From assembly GCF_002105155.1 (NCBI RefSeq), contig NW_019028985.1:620001-684000 (forward strand): 64,000 bases of DNA. The letters are read 5' to 3'. A model generated the notes under the pieces. It was not told the DNA's origin, made no database searches, and saw only the letters and a program-made list of their open reading frames with translations. This DNA comes from Lobosporangium transversale (taxonomy: Eukaryota > Mortierellomycota > Mortierellomycetes > Mortierellales > Mortierellaceae). Both the position numbers and the translations under genes were made by a program. This document shows, in pieces, positions 12,742 through 23,286 of the stretch. Within the stretch, counting starts at the first letter, position 1; the number at the start of each line of letters is the position of its first letter.

Positions 12742-12924
12742 ACTGTTGCAAAGTAGACTTGGACAAAGTTCAATATTTTACTTGCCATTCGACTGAAGTG
12801 TTTCAAAGACTTTCTCCACTGTGGCAGTGACAGGAATATCAATTAAAGCATGGTTCTGTGCTTTTTCATTAAGAACGTCAGCGACTGTCTTTGACGCCAG
12901 GAATGCGGCATGCTGCGAGGTCAT
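10989..12924 (-). CDS. Four-CBS-domain protein (AMPK-gamma/Sds23-like)
   Basis: Minus-strand exons 12924-12786, 12489-12398, 12133-11997, 11774-11401 and 11269-10989 give 340 residues. CBS-type strands and helices recur: ASKTVADVLNEKA with VFETLQSNDILSVPVYRR (CBS1), LFTKHRVHRILVLEE with RLVSQTDVIRYL (CBS2), and SSAHASCVAVVDTDG and HRSWLVDGEDRPVGCITLSD in the last two. The final block is close to the gamma-subunit pattern HRxxVVDxxxxxxGxxSLSDIL. Known role of such proteins: adenine-nucleotide sensing, as in Snf4/AMPK-gamma, or Sds23-type phosphatase control. The subgroup is not settled. The first intron uses a GC donor (GCAAGT), fixed by phase. The start at 12924 is the first ATG in frame; an additional upstream exon is possible. 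Confidence 0.75.
12709..12738. repeat. Poly-A tract in the GC-AG intron
   Basis: About 28 A on the plus strand, poly-U in the pre-mRNA. A second mixed A-run lies at 12508-12542. Confidence 0.85.
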
Positions 12925-13513
12925 TGGTTACAAATAGAAAGAATAGCAATAATCAATAATAAAGACAACAAGGAGAGCAGAAATAAAAATAATAGAAAGA
13001 AATGAGATATGAGGACTAAATGGGTAGGAATGAAAAGAAAAAGAATGAGAATGAAGAAGAAAAGAATTGTAGAAACTATAAAGCATGCAATTGAAACCGG
13101 CGCTATTGTGACGCGCACAGAGCCTGCCATGCATTGTCTTGAAAAAAAAAAAAAAAAAGGTATTTTTTATTATTATTTCAAGCGCTGCTTCTGTTTGTAC
13201 ATCCGACAAGCAAGTAACAGCGCTGATCTAGCGATTTGAGCGCAGTAGCGCAGTAGCTACGGGGACAAACGAAGAAAGGGTATAAAGACTTGTTACTCAC
13301 AGGGATAAAAGTCAACGAGAACTAATATAGCATCCCATTACATCATCTGCTGCAGTTGGGTATCCATGCTGGTTTGTTTTTTTTTTTTTTTTTTTTTTTT
13401 TCCTTTCTCTGCTTATGATCCGGTTCTCTTCATGACGGAGGGGTATAACTTTGATAACAAGCTAATGGACCTCACTCTTCCTGTAGATCCAATCTAGGTC
13501 ACTCAAATAAAGG
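12925..13513. other. Intergenic space between CBS gene and SPC25
   Basis: A purine-rich stretch (12950-13080), an A-run at 13142-13158 and a T-run at about 13376-13400. No supported gene. It should hold the CBS-gene promoter and the SPC25 3' end. Confidence 0.4.
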
Positions 13514-14876
13514 TCATTTCTTAGCGAGGTCCTTGAATGCTTTCCGAACTCTTTTTAGGAACTCATAGAAGTCTCTGGTCTCATTCAAAGACTGAATTAA
13601 TGAAGGAAGTTGAGGTATAAGAGGATTACAATCTGAAACTATCCACGTCCATTACAAAATAAACAAATGAGGGTTATTTTGTCAGCCACTTGCCATATCA
13701 GCTATACAGTCTCTATCAGCCAAAGCATAGTGTACCTGAAAAGTCGCGTTGAGACACATCTACAATGATAGAGTACTCTTGTTCCCAATCCAGCTCATTT
13801 ATCCGCGTAAAGACAAAGCCAATATGATCCTCTGTGAAGCCAATAGAGCAAACCAACAAGTATATATAAGAAGACAAGGATATTAAATAAAACTGCTATA
13901 TTAAAAGAGTCAAACAAAAGCCCTGACTCAATTAATTGACGAGAACCTACCTTTGATTCCAACAATCCGCATCGCCAGAATTGATTCAAAGCATGTCAAC
14001 TCTGGCTTGTTCTTTAACATCTGCTCATCCAGTGCTTTTTTCAGCGCAGTCCTTGCTAGCATATAATAATAAAAAATAATGATAATAATAATAATAATAA
14101 TAATAATAAAGAATCGTTATATTAGCAGAGTCATTGATTAAAAAGAAAAAAGTCTGCAACCTAAAAAAAAAAAAAAAAAAAAAAAAGATACCTTCTCGTT
14201 TAGCTTTAATTTCTTTCTTGAGGGCAATAACTTGTGCTTCCAAATTTCCGCGAACTTGGTCCATATGATCTTTCTGCTCTGTCAACAGATCGATTGTTCT
14301 TGCCATGTTACTAGCCTCTTCCTTTTCCTTCTTGCGCGCTAATCAAGGAAAAAAAAAAAAAAAAAAAAAAATAGAACATCGCATTAGAATCAATGGCCGC
14401 AGTACTAATCATTCCAATGCCTTTATAAAAGGGTGAGGGGAGAGAGCGAGAACAGTTTCCGTACCTTTGGCCCGAGCAATTTGTTTAGCAATAGCAACCT
14501 TCATATCTTCGCGAATTTCTCTATCCGATTCACGTACTTCAGATGTATCTTGGACCCACTGGCTCGCGTTGCTTATAATCCTTGCTTTGATCTTTTCAAC
14601 AGAGATGTTAAAATCATTGAGGAATGTTGCAGCAGTGGCCAAGAAATCCTCGCTGTCGATTTGTGGGGTAGGAAGAACGAATGTTGAAGATGACCCATTC
14701 TTGGGTAGCATGGAGAGACGTGAGGTGCTGGTCATAGGATGTTGGTTAGTTGAATCTGCAAATGAAGAGCGTCCTCCAAAAGAAGAGGGTCTCTCTGCAA
14801 AAGAGGCGCGTCCTCTGCCGAAAGAGGAACGTTCTCCAGAAAATGAGTCCCTAAACAACCCTCCTGCTCCTGACAT
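13514..14876 (-). CDS. SPC25: Kinetochore protein Spc25 (Ndc80 complex)
   Basis: Minus-strand exons 14876-14465, 14338-14192, 14055-13951, 13831-13736 and 13632-13514 encode 292 residues. The first about 60 residues are Ser/Arg/Phe-rich with repeated RSSF/RASF/PSSF units. A long coiled coil follows (KKEKEEASNMARTIDLL, ALKKEIKAKRE). The C-terminal globular RWD-like domain has ILAMRIVGIK, HIGFVFTRINELDWEQEYS and YEFLKRVRKAFKDL. Known role: with Spc24 it anchors the Ndc80 rod to the inner kinetochore. The ATG at 14876 is chosen because it begins the first block free of homopolymer; upstream in-frame codons run into a poly-T tract. Intron 2 carries a (TAA)n run and a poly-A tract. Confidence 0.9.
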
Positions 14877-14934
14877 TATGCTGGTGCCTGTTTCTGAAAG
14901 TGTCCTTGCGATGAGAACACTGGCTTTCCTTGTA

Positions 14935-14977
<43 letters not shown>

Positions 14978-16063
14978 AAAGAAAATGAGACAGTCCTGAA
15001 CAATCCACGTGATACGATCTTGCTAACCAAGCTTCCAGTCTTTCATGTCTTGTTGGTGAAGAATTGACTTTGGTCTCCAGCAAAATGTTGGGTAGCATGC
15101 TTTAAGGGATATTGTCTTGGCATTGACTACACTGTGAAGTATAAAGACGCTAATAGCAGATCGGGCTATATCAGTGAAGATATATCTATTTTATGACAAA
15201 AATCATCGTTGAAATCTATACTTTTCACTTTAGACAGCTGTAGAATGGTAAAAAAAATTAGTGCTCAAATCATGGAATGAAAGTCCTTTTTATTTCAGCA
15301 GTCTGCAGCTGTCGGATAGTCTTTTTTTTTTTTTTTCCTCTTCGCTAATGCTATGGATCCAGGATACCCCATGTTTAATGCTAACAAACTTATGAGTATG
15401 CCTACTGCCCTACTGCTTTTCCTCTGCTCCACAGAGATGTATACAACATCCAAACGTATTTTAAAATGTGACATGTAAACTGAAACTGCAGTAAGTTTGG
15501 ATATTAGAGTTTGTTGGAATGGAATGGCATGCGGGCGGGCAACACGGTGATACTTGTCATAGACGCTTTCACGTGCTGCAAGAATGCGATACTTCCACAA
15601 AGACTTTATGACTAAACAGAAAAGACTACACGCGCGTGTGTGTGCATCAATTGATTCCACGGATACAGGTACTCCGGAAGAGACTTCAATTACCGCTTTA
15701 TTCACTTTGTTGATATCGAGTAAGAAAAAGCCAACGATAGAAGGAACCTCCCTCCCATCGCTTCATCGTTTCAACGTTTTAATGTTTCGATACTTTAGGC
15801 GCTTTAGTGCTCCAATGCCTGGTAAACGGCTCCTTTAGCGTAGATCTTTACATGATGAAAACAGGGTTCGCATCTGAGCATATCCCATTCAATCCTTTTC
15901 CTTTCTAGCCTTTTTACTGTTTATTCCCTTTTTCCTTCTCTTCTCCTTCTTGCTTTCATCCTTTTTTTTTTTTTTTTTTCTTTTTTTCTTCATCTTTCTC
16001 TCATTCTCCTCTCATCGTCAAACACTTCTTTACATCCATAAAAACCTCCACAGAATCTCAGCA
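14877..16063. promoter_or_regulatory. Divergent region between SPC25 and PXMP4
   Basis: No supported gene. It holds a T-run followed by an A-run at 14940-14981 beside the SPC25 start, a T-run at 15322-15337 and a pyrimidine-rich leader (15895-16015) before PXMP4. A minus-strand open frame of 136 codons (15705-15295) has no recognisable family features. Confidence 0.4.
14940..14981. repeat. T-run followed by A-run
   Basis: About 31 T followed by about 10 A, just upstream of the SPC25 coding start. Confidence 0.85.
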
Positions 16064-17105
16064 ATGGACTCAATCAAGAAGGCTGCAACAGATTTCATCC
16101 TCACTCCAGAGTACCATGACCTGCTTTCCATTGTTAAGGGATTCAGGAACGGTCTTGTCTATGGTGCAAAGATCCGCTTTCCTCATGCACTCGTCATGAC
16201 TTTGCTCTTCCGTCGAAGCAAGTATGTCCCTTTACGTCTTTTTTTTTTTTATTATTTTTCTTTCTAAAAATCAAATCCATGATAATAGCTTTATAACCTT
16301 CATGATGCAAAAAACGAGTTTATGATCCCGAGAATAACAACAGGCTTTGTTACTTTTCGTGTCTCTTTTTAATCAAACTCATGTCAGTTTCAAAGATATG
16401 GCAACGTTTGTGCTCAAGGCAACTAAACAACATGCTCGGAATTTGGCCTTCTTCTGTACCATCTACAAGACACTTTTGATCTTGCAAAGAAGGATGCATG
16501 GCAAGGAAAGGCCCTTCGACTCGTTCTTTGCAGGTCTTGTTGGTGGATACTTTGTCTTTGGAGAGAATAACAACGTCAATCAGCAGGTGAGATTTCTTAT
16601 ACACCCAAATCCCAGATGTTACTCAAGATTCGGCATTCGTCAGACACATAGTCTCAGTAACAACATCTAAGAAGCAGACAATGATGAGCCATAGACATCG
16701 GGTCGGAATTGATCTCGTCACCACCTTTATCTCTTTACTTTCCGGAGAAACAAGTGATGAATATTATCAAGAAGAGGGAAAAAAAAAAAAAAAAAAAAAA
16801 AAAAAAGCATTCACTTTACAAAGACTGACAAACAACAAATTTCCTTCATAAATGTTTAGATTGTCCTCTACTTGTTCTCGCGTATCATGATGGGTCTAGC
16901 CAAGCTACCGGTCAAGAAGAATGTCATTGCGGAGCCAGCACAGACATTCCCAATCTTTACTTCATTGATTTGGGCTATTGTCATGTACCTCTTCCGGAAT
17001 GAGCGGGATGTGCTCCAGCCTTCACTGCAGGCATCAATGCAGTATATCTACCTCGATTCAAATCACTGGAACACTCTCAGGAACTTTTTGTGGCACAACA
17101 AGTAA
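16064..17105 (+). CDS. PXMP4: Peroxisomal membrane protein 4 (Tim17 family)
   Basis: Exons 16064-16221, 16388-16586 and 16860-17105 give 200 residues, near the 210 of animal PXMP4. Recognisable blocks are KGFRNGLVYGAKIRFPHALV at the N-terminus, CTIYKTLLILQR in the middle, FFAGLVGGYFVFGE (the glycine-rich Tim17/22/23-type membrane segment) and QTFPIFTSLIWAIVMYLF near the end. Several hydrophobic segments fit a multi-pass peroxisomal membrane protein. Its exact role is unsettled. Intron 2 (273 bp) contains about 26 consecutive A followed by GCATTC; the acceptor TTTAG lies about 50 bases later. Translation ends with TAA after WHNK. Confidence 0.9.
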
Positions 17106-17124
17106 AAAACGACATCGTAACCAT

Positions 17125-17159
<35 letters not shown>

Positions 17160-17638
17160 AGGAAATCAGGATCATCGCTCTGCCCATGAATCATCATATT
17201 TAATCCTACAGCCTTTTCTTCATCCTGTTGTCTCCCTTACTTTTTTTTTATTACTATTCTTTTTTATATTCTCATTTCTTATCACTTCTCCATCTTTATC
17301 ATTTGTCTCCCCTCTCCATGTTTATAACTCGACACTGTTGTTGATCAGCAGCATGTCAGCTAAACCTTTTTTTCTCTTCTTTCGTGTCAAAGGGAGTTTG
17401 AAATAACGTACTCTCTGTAAGTTAGCTCCATAGAATAAAAAGAAATAATAATAGATGCAAAGTAAGCGACCAGCGCTGGATTGTTTTTATTTTCATGCTG
17501 AAGATCACTATGGTACAGTTGTTAAATATGAATTGGATGGGATAATCGAGATGGGAAGGGAAGGGGCAGTTTTTTTTTTTTTCTTTAAAAGACAGGATGT
17601 TGGGTGGAAGAGAATTTCTCTTGGTCAATCTTTTTTTT
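17106..17638. terminator. Convergent 3' flanks (PXMP4 and expansin-like gene)
   Basis: No gene recognised. An A-run of about 32 bases at 17127-17158 follows the PXMP4 stop closely, with T-rich sequence to 17640. Confidence 0.4.
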
Positions 17639-18070
17639 TTAAATGAACTCCCATTTGAGAGGAAGGACACCCTTGGAGAGACCACCTGCTAACTTTTTGA
17701 AGGCTGCTTGAGAAAGATCGAGAGCACCCTCGTCACAGTATTGGCTGGGGCAGGTATCGACCACCTTGAGATCAACGGATTTGCCACCGTAATGGACTCG
17801 GATCATCTTGCCGCATTGAGAGTCAGGGCCCTGGAGATCACCCATCTGTGCTTTGTTCATCGCGACAATCATGTCATCCTGACCAAAGCCGATATCACAG
17901 CTGCCAGAGTCGTCTGAAAACCAGGTGCCGCGGCCATGGAATGCATCATCGTCACTTGAGCTGGCCTTGATAGAAACGGTGGTGTCATGGGATACTTTGC
18001 CAATAGGGGCGGCCAAGGTAAAGGTAGCAGCACAAAGAACCGCGAGGATGGTGATCTGGACCTTGAACAT
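17639..18070 (-). CDS. Secreted expansin-like (double-psi beta-barrel) protein
   Basis: A single-exon gene of 143 residues. The start MFKVQITILAVLCAATF is a signal peptide with a likely cut after TLA-A. The mature part begins with a short acidic linker and then HGRGTWFSDDSGSCDIG, followed by MIVAMNKAQMGD, the Cys in DSQCGKMIRV and VVDTCPSQYCDEGALDLSQAAF. This matches the RlpA-like double-psi beta-barrel of expansin/barwin-related fungal secreted proteins, including the Asp in DLS that is usually conserved. There is no cellulose-binding module, so it is of the single-domain type. Likely role: wall loosening or polysaccharide interaction outside the cell. A (CTGTG)8 repeat lies about 50 bases before the ATG. 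Confidence 0.85.
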   Translation of the reverse strand: MFKVQITILAVLCAATFTLAAPIGKVSHDTTVSIKASSSDDDAFHGRGTWFSDDSGSCDIGFGQDDMIVAMNKAQMGDLQGPDSQCGKMIRVHYGGKSVDLKVVDTCPSQYCDEGALDLSQAAFKKLAGGLSKGVLPLKWEFI

Positions 18071-18122
18071 TTTGTTTTAAAATTTAAAGCGAAGTGAAAT
18101 GGATGAGTGGGCTCTGTTAAGG

Positions 18123-18162
18123 CTGTGCTGTGCTGTGCTGTGCTGTGCTGTGCTGTGCTGTG
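18123..18162. repeat. (CTGTG)8 microsatellite
   Basis: Eight perfect CTGTG units on the plus strand, in the 5' leader or promoter of the minus-strand expansin-like gene. The length is not a multiple of three but the repeat is outside the coding frame. Confidence 0.95.
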
Positions 18163-19600
18163 TAATGAAAGAGATGATGGACGTGTCGAAGGATGAGAGC
18201 CATTGACCCTTTTATATGTTTTCCTTTCTTCTTTTTCTTCTTGTTCTTCTACTTCTTCTTCTTGACCTCTTACCTTTTTTAGAACATTGAATGGCTGAAC
18301 AACAACCATATTGGGGGCTAGAAGGTCCGCTGTGCAGGCAATGAAGTATAACTTTGACTTTAGTCTTTTTTTTTGTGCAGGGGCATGAAGTTCCTCAGAC
18401 CAAAAAAGAAAAAAAAAAAAAAAAAGGTCAGAGACCTTTCTATCCAAACACAGTTTGACACCCAAAGTATATCAAGAGTCAGAGATCCCTTAGATTTGAA
18501 ACTAGCGTAGAGATGTAGGATCGGTTGATTCGATATCGGTTTGATTGGTGAAGGGGAAAATAAGGGAAATGAGATAAATTAAGGAAAAAGTTGACGAATA
18601 AGCAGATTGCGAACAGTACAAACAGCGCGAACAAGTGCAATAGGAATATGAAGGACTCCAAAGTAAAGTTAATTGTCGTTGATTGAATGAAGCCCCATGT
18701 GCCAGGAACAAGTTATCTCATGTGTAGTGTAGTGCAATGTATACTATACAAGGATTACAACCTCGTTTCATGAACTAGGAAACAAGGAGATCTAAACCTG
18801 GTTCGTTCCCTATATTTTTTCTCTCACTGTCTTAGCTTCTTCATTTGTTCAAAGTCCACTGTCCTTTCTTCTGTTCTGCACCCTACACCACGTACCCTGC
18901 ACCTTACATCCCACGCCCTACGCCCTTACGCCCTGCACCCTGACTGACTGAATCTAGATCCGCCTATTTTTTTTTTTTTTTTTTTTTTTTTTTCATTCAT
19001 TCAACTCAGCAAGGTGGAGTAGATAGATATATATATATATATATATATATATGTAATATAATCGATCCCTTTAACTGAAAGACATATTAAACTGTAAAGT
19101 AAAAAGTTGCGATATTAAATGGTTAATAATTCGAAGCTTATGCATGCATGGTTTCGTATGATCACATTGCGCACTGATGTAAATGCATTATAACATTATG
19201 CAGGGTCGTAAGCTGTGCAAAAGTTGAGAGCAGTGTTTTGATAATCCAATGTAGAACTTCAGTCAAAATTATACTAACCACTAGCAGCAACCATACAAGT
19301 CTATACAAGTTTATCTAAACAAGTTTATACAAAGTTGAATGCAACCCGCTCTCAATTGGAGGACACTCTCCGCTGTTTAATTATTGCAGTTATTGCAATT
19401 GCTAGTTATTCGTTATCATTGATGTTTGTTGTTGTTTAATATATATAATCCTCAACAGAGATCAAATAGTAACCTTGAAACAAGGAGACCCGCACCCAAT
19501 TGGTCATTTTTGACGACTATCTTCCCTTGTACTGTGAGGTTACCGTACGTGTAATATATATCTTTTATTGTATATATTGTATATTTCCTTTTTTGATTCA
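18163..19600. other. Gene-free stretch with repeats
   Basis: Upstream part (18163-18470): probable promoter of the expansin-like gene, with CTT-rich sequence. A C-rich imperfect repeat (CCCTGCACC/CCCTACGCC units) lies at about 18878-18945, a T-run at 18967-18993 and (AT)n at about 19026-19052. No coding sequence is supported. Confidence 0.45.
19026..19052. repeat. (AT)n microsatellite
   Basis: About 13 AT units flanked by AGAT and GTAATAT. Confidence 0.9.
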
Positions 19601-19877
19601 TCACTCTCGGACTTTCATGCCTGCGCGTCTGTAGACATCATCAAGGGCCTGCATGTTCAAGACACTGTCCTCGCCCGTTACCCATCCAGGAATCGATTCT
19701 ACATCCTTCCCATGGTTCTTGACAGCTTTGACAAATGCCTCCAATTGGAATTTGTGCGATGAATGGCCATCCCCGTAGACTTTGGGCAAGTTTTCAGTCT
19801 TTCCTGTCACCTTGTCCTTAATGGTCATATAATGATACATCTATTCGATATCGGATTAATTGGCGTTTCAAATTAAC

Positions 19878-19911
<34 letters not shown>

Positions 19912-21029
19912 CCCTCACTTTGATTATAAAAGAAAAAATAAAGCTCTTGTATTGTTTACATAGACATATCATAGCAAAAGGAATTATGCACTTACACCAG
20001 GAAGCAAAAAGACTCCAAAGGTAAAGACCTTGTCGTCAGTCTCCGCGATAAATTTAGGGATGATCTCGAGATAGGTCTGAAGGGATAACCAAGGATTGGT
20101 TAAGCTGGCTGTGGTTTGAGCCAAGACGCCATTGCTATGAGGTCCCTTCATTTTAAAGACACAGTCCATCCGTCCATCCACGTTTTCGGCCACAATCTTG
20201 GGCACTGCACTCTCAACACTCTCGACTTCTAATCCTGTAAAGAACCGAACAGCGTTGATCAGATAACAACCCACATCCATCATGGTCCCTCCAGCAAGGT
20301 TCCAGTCAAAGCGTATATCCGTGGGTGGTAAAAGAGGAGGGAGCGCGATGACGGCCTGAATGTGTTTTAATGGATGACCTTCCGCAATATGTTTCTGTAA
20401 GATATCTCGAAATCGGAGCGAGGCAGGATGAAATCGATTATGGAATGCTTCCAATAGCACCAGATTCTTTGCCTTGGCCAATTCGAACAGTTCCTTCGTC
20501 TGCTCTGCATTGGAGGCAGCAGGTTTTTCAAGCAAAACATGCTTTCCAGCCTCAAGGGCCTTTTTGGTCCAAATATAGTGAAGGCCGTTGGGTAAAGGGT
20601 TATAGATGCAGTCGATACTGGGGTCATTAATGAGAGCATCATACGATGGGTGGGTGTTTGGGATTTCATTCTTGGCGGCAAATTCCTACGAAGCAACGTC
20701 ATTTTTACCAAAAGAATTTTTTTTTTTTTTGTTGAGTTGGAGTCGGAGACACAAGTTGGACGACTATTTTTTTTTTTTTTTTTTTTTTTCTTTTTCTTCT
20801 TTTTAATAAGTACCTTTGCCTTAGCTTCATCGCGTGCAGCAACAGATACAACCACAATGGACCTCATGGTTTTCGCAGGATTAATCAGACCATCAGGTGC
20901 GATATTCGCGGCCCCAAGAATGCCAATCCGAAGGGCATCCTAAGGTAGTTTTATATTTGAAAAAAGATGAACGTATATTTAGATTGCAAATGTCATCAAC
21001 TCTATTTCTAGCACGACTCTAAACTGTGA

Positions 21030-21060
<31 letters not shown>

Positions 21061-21171
21061 AAAAATATAAAAAAAAACGAATTACTACCATACATTATCT
21101 TTGGACACAGAGGTCTTTGGACTAGACAGTGTACGGCGACCAAAGAATCCGGGACTTGAATGTGTAGCCAT
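19601..21171 (-). CDS. Gfo/Idh/MocA oxidoreductase (D-xylose/dihydrodiol dehydrogenase-like)
   Basis: Minus-strand exons 21171-21094, 20939-20814, 20685-19996 and 19840-19601 give 377 residues, all junctions in phase 0. The Rossmann start is LRIGILGAANIAP (about residues 29-41). It continues with IYNPLPNGLHY and AGKHVLLEKPAASN, which contains the EKP lysine used by this family, then EAFHNRFHPAS and the second-domain block GGTMMDVGCYLINA. Known family role: NADP-dependent oxidation of sugars such as D-xylose or of trans-dihydrodiols. The exact substrate is not deducible. Exon 1 is a short Ser/Arg-rich leader; a mitochondrial signal is possible but unproven. The intron after codon 26 and the next one contain T-runs on the plus strand, A-runs in the sense strand. 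Confidence 0.9.
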
Positions 21172-21819
21172 TGAGCAAGTAAGCGTCTTTTTTTTTTTCT
21201 TTTTTTTGTTGTTGAAGGAAAGGAATAATTGACTGTTGATTGTGGGGCAATTGATGTGATGTGGACTGAATTAAATAAAAAGAAAGATAAAAAAAAAAAA
21301 AAAAAGCATCTTATATAGTATGTTGAATTGCTTACAGGCCCCTGATTCAGAAAAAAAAAAAGATGACGCGTTCCACAGTTACTCAATGACATATGCTACA
21401 CTACCTACGTGTAATATATAAATATGCCCAAAAGGACAAGGGGTATCTCCCTTTTTCCGACAAATGGTGTAACAGAGCCCATCATCTTCTATAATTTGCA
21501 GAGAATGTTTTCTTTTCCTTGTACGCATTACCCATCCAATGAGCTCCATGATAAGGATTGTCAAGGATTCAAGGATTGTCAAGGATTGCCATTCAGAGTT
21601 TTGTAATCAGCTTCAAAAGGAACTTTGAAATCGTTTTCCTTTTCTTTGTTTCTTTTTATTATTATTATTATTATTATTCGGACACGAACACCATCAACAT
21701 GGATCCATGTAATTATTGAATCATGTATGCATTTATACTTATTATAGTTTTTATTTCTTGATAAACAGATCTATTATCCCTCTGATCGCTATTATCTTTT
21801 TTTTTTTTTTTTTTTTTTT
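21172..21819. other. Intergenic space between dehydrogenase gene and HIS3
   Basis: No supported gene. It contains (TTA)n at about 21657-21677, two TGTCAAGGATT units at 21557-21590 and T-runs near 21187 and 21797-21820. The promoter of the dehydrogenase gene should lie at 21172-21420. Confidence 0.4.
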
Positions 21820-22234
21820 TTAAAGTACTCCTTTGGTACTAGGTACATCATTTGTTCCTGTTCTTTCGATAGCATTCTTCAGAGCAACTGCCAATGCCTT
21901 GAAGGCACTCTCCGCTCTATATCATACAAAATATATTCCAGATCAATCAAGTATATTAAATAATTCTTCTTTCGTCAGTACATTTATCACTTTTTTTTTT
22001 TTTTTTTTTTTTTTTTTTCATTTTTAAAAAATTCAACTAGACGAACCTGTGATGGTCATTGAAACCCTTTAAAACATCCACATGAAGAGTGATTCCTGCA
22101 GCCTGAGCAAACGATTCCAAGACATGGGGGATCATCTCACAAGACAATGCTCCAATCTTTTCTCTTTTGAGGCCGAGATTAATATCCGCAAAGGGCCGTC
22201 CAGAGATATCAACTACAGCCCTTGATAATGCCTG

Positions 22235-22269
<35 letters not shown>

Positions 22270-22993
22270 CAGAGTTAGCATTTGTTCGGATGTCTCTCTC
22301 TTTTTTTTTAAAGTTAGCTGACCGACTGTAATGTTTTGAGCTTAGTTTTTTACCTCGTCTAGAGGACAATAAGCGGATCCAAATCGCTTAATTCCACGGG
22401 GCTCACCAAGGGCCTGCTTGAAAGCCATTCCAAGGGCAATGGCAGTATCTTCGGCAGTGTGATGATCATCGATGTGAAGATCACCCTTACACTTCAGTGA
22501 CAGAGACCAACTCGAGTGCTTTGCTAGAGCATGGTACATCTACATTCAAAAATGAAAATAAAGTAAAAATGAAATGTGAAAATAAAAATGAAAAATGAAA
22601 ATAAAAGTTAAAAATGAGGATAAAAATTGAAAATAAAAATGGATATAAAAAACGGAAAATAATAAATTGAAAATAAAAAACGCAAAAGAAAAAAAAAAAA
22701 AAAATTGGTAATAAAATGGTAAAGAATGATTACTGTCAGTAAAAAAGAGAAAAAGCAAAAGATTGACAGCCAACAAAAGATAAACCCTGATCGAATGCTC
22801 TTCAGTTTCCTCCACATTGAAGAGCGAACAGAAAAAAAAAAAAAAAAAAAAAAAAACGTACATGGTCAAGGAAACCAATGCCAGAGTCAATGTCAATGGA
22901 CTGAGCTCCTGCACTGTCCATGGCCAAAGTGATGTGAATGTCAGTCTCATTCGTCTTACGAGAGACGGTAGCTGTTCTTGCTCTGTCTGCCAT
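21820..22993 (-). CDS. HIS3: Imidazoleglycerol-phosphate dehydratase
   Basis: Minus-strand exons 22993-22862, 22539-22354, 22231-22047 and 21916-21820 give 199 residues. The first exon reads [16 protein letters not shown] and ends in GIGFLDH. The second has [13 protein letters not shown] and the metal-binding [16 protein letters not shown]. The third has [24 protein letters not shown] and the second metal block GFNDHHR. The fourth ends with DVPSTKGVL. These are the hallmark motifs of the enzyme that dehydrates IGP to imidazole acetol phosphate in histidine synthesis, with two Mn-binding HHxxE-type sites visible. Length is slightly shorter than the yeast enzyme. Three introns carry plus-strand A- or T-runs. 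HIS3 and the BCL7 gene are divergent with 293 bases between starts. Confidence 0.95.
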
Positions 22994-23286
22994 AGTGCTT
23001 AGTCCTGTACTGTGCAAAAGGGAGGGGGGGTGATGTGGAGGCGGAATGAAGGGAGAGAAAAAAAAAAGAGATAAGCAATGGTCGCACGAAACAGTCTGCC
23101 CAACTTCGTAAAGATGGTGGCGTTTCTTTTGACTCATTAAAAAAAAAAAAATTGTCCGAGGAATTCAGGTCGTAACTAGAGCATTTACGATCAAGTATTC
23201 AATATCACGTGCCAATCAAAAAAGAAATACTCTTTTCCCTAATAAAACACATTTTATTTTTATTATTTAAAGTAAACTGGCTGACC
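22994..23286. promoter_or_regulatory. Bidirectional promoter region HIS3 / BCL7 gene
   Basis: 293 bases separate two divergent starts. A TGACTCAT at about 23130 lies within it; this fits the Gcn4-type TGACTCA element that controls amino-acid biosynthesis genes in yeast. Whether it works here is inference. An A-run follows at 23139-23151. Confidence 0.5.

Noticed and set aside
12925-13130. Extra first exon of the CBS gene (frame starting MAGSVRVTIAPVS)
   Set aside because: No junction could be placed with confidence and the residues are not CBS-like.
14877-15098. N-terminal extension of SPC25 to an earlier in-frame Met
   Set aside because: It runs through the T-run/A-run tract (Lys and Phe runs) and is not Spc25-like; the Met at 14876 is a better start.
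15295-15705. 136-codon minus-strand open frame
   Set aside because: It ends in a Lys run from a homopolymer, has no domain or splice partner, and lies in a promoter region.
18878-18945. CCCTGCACC-type C-rich repeats as telomere-like sequence
   Set aside because: Too irregular, and the unit is not the usual fungal TTAGGG complement.
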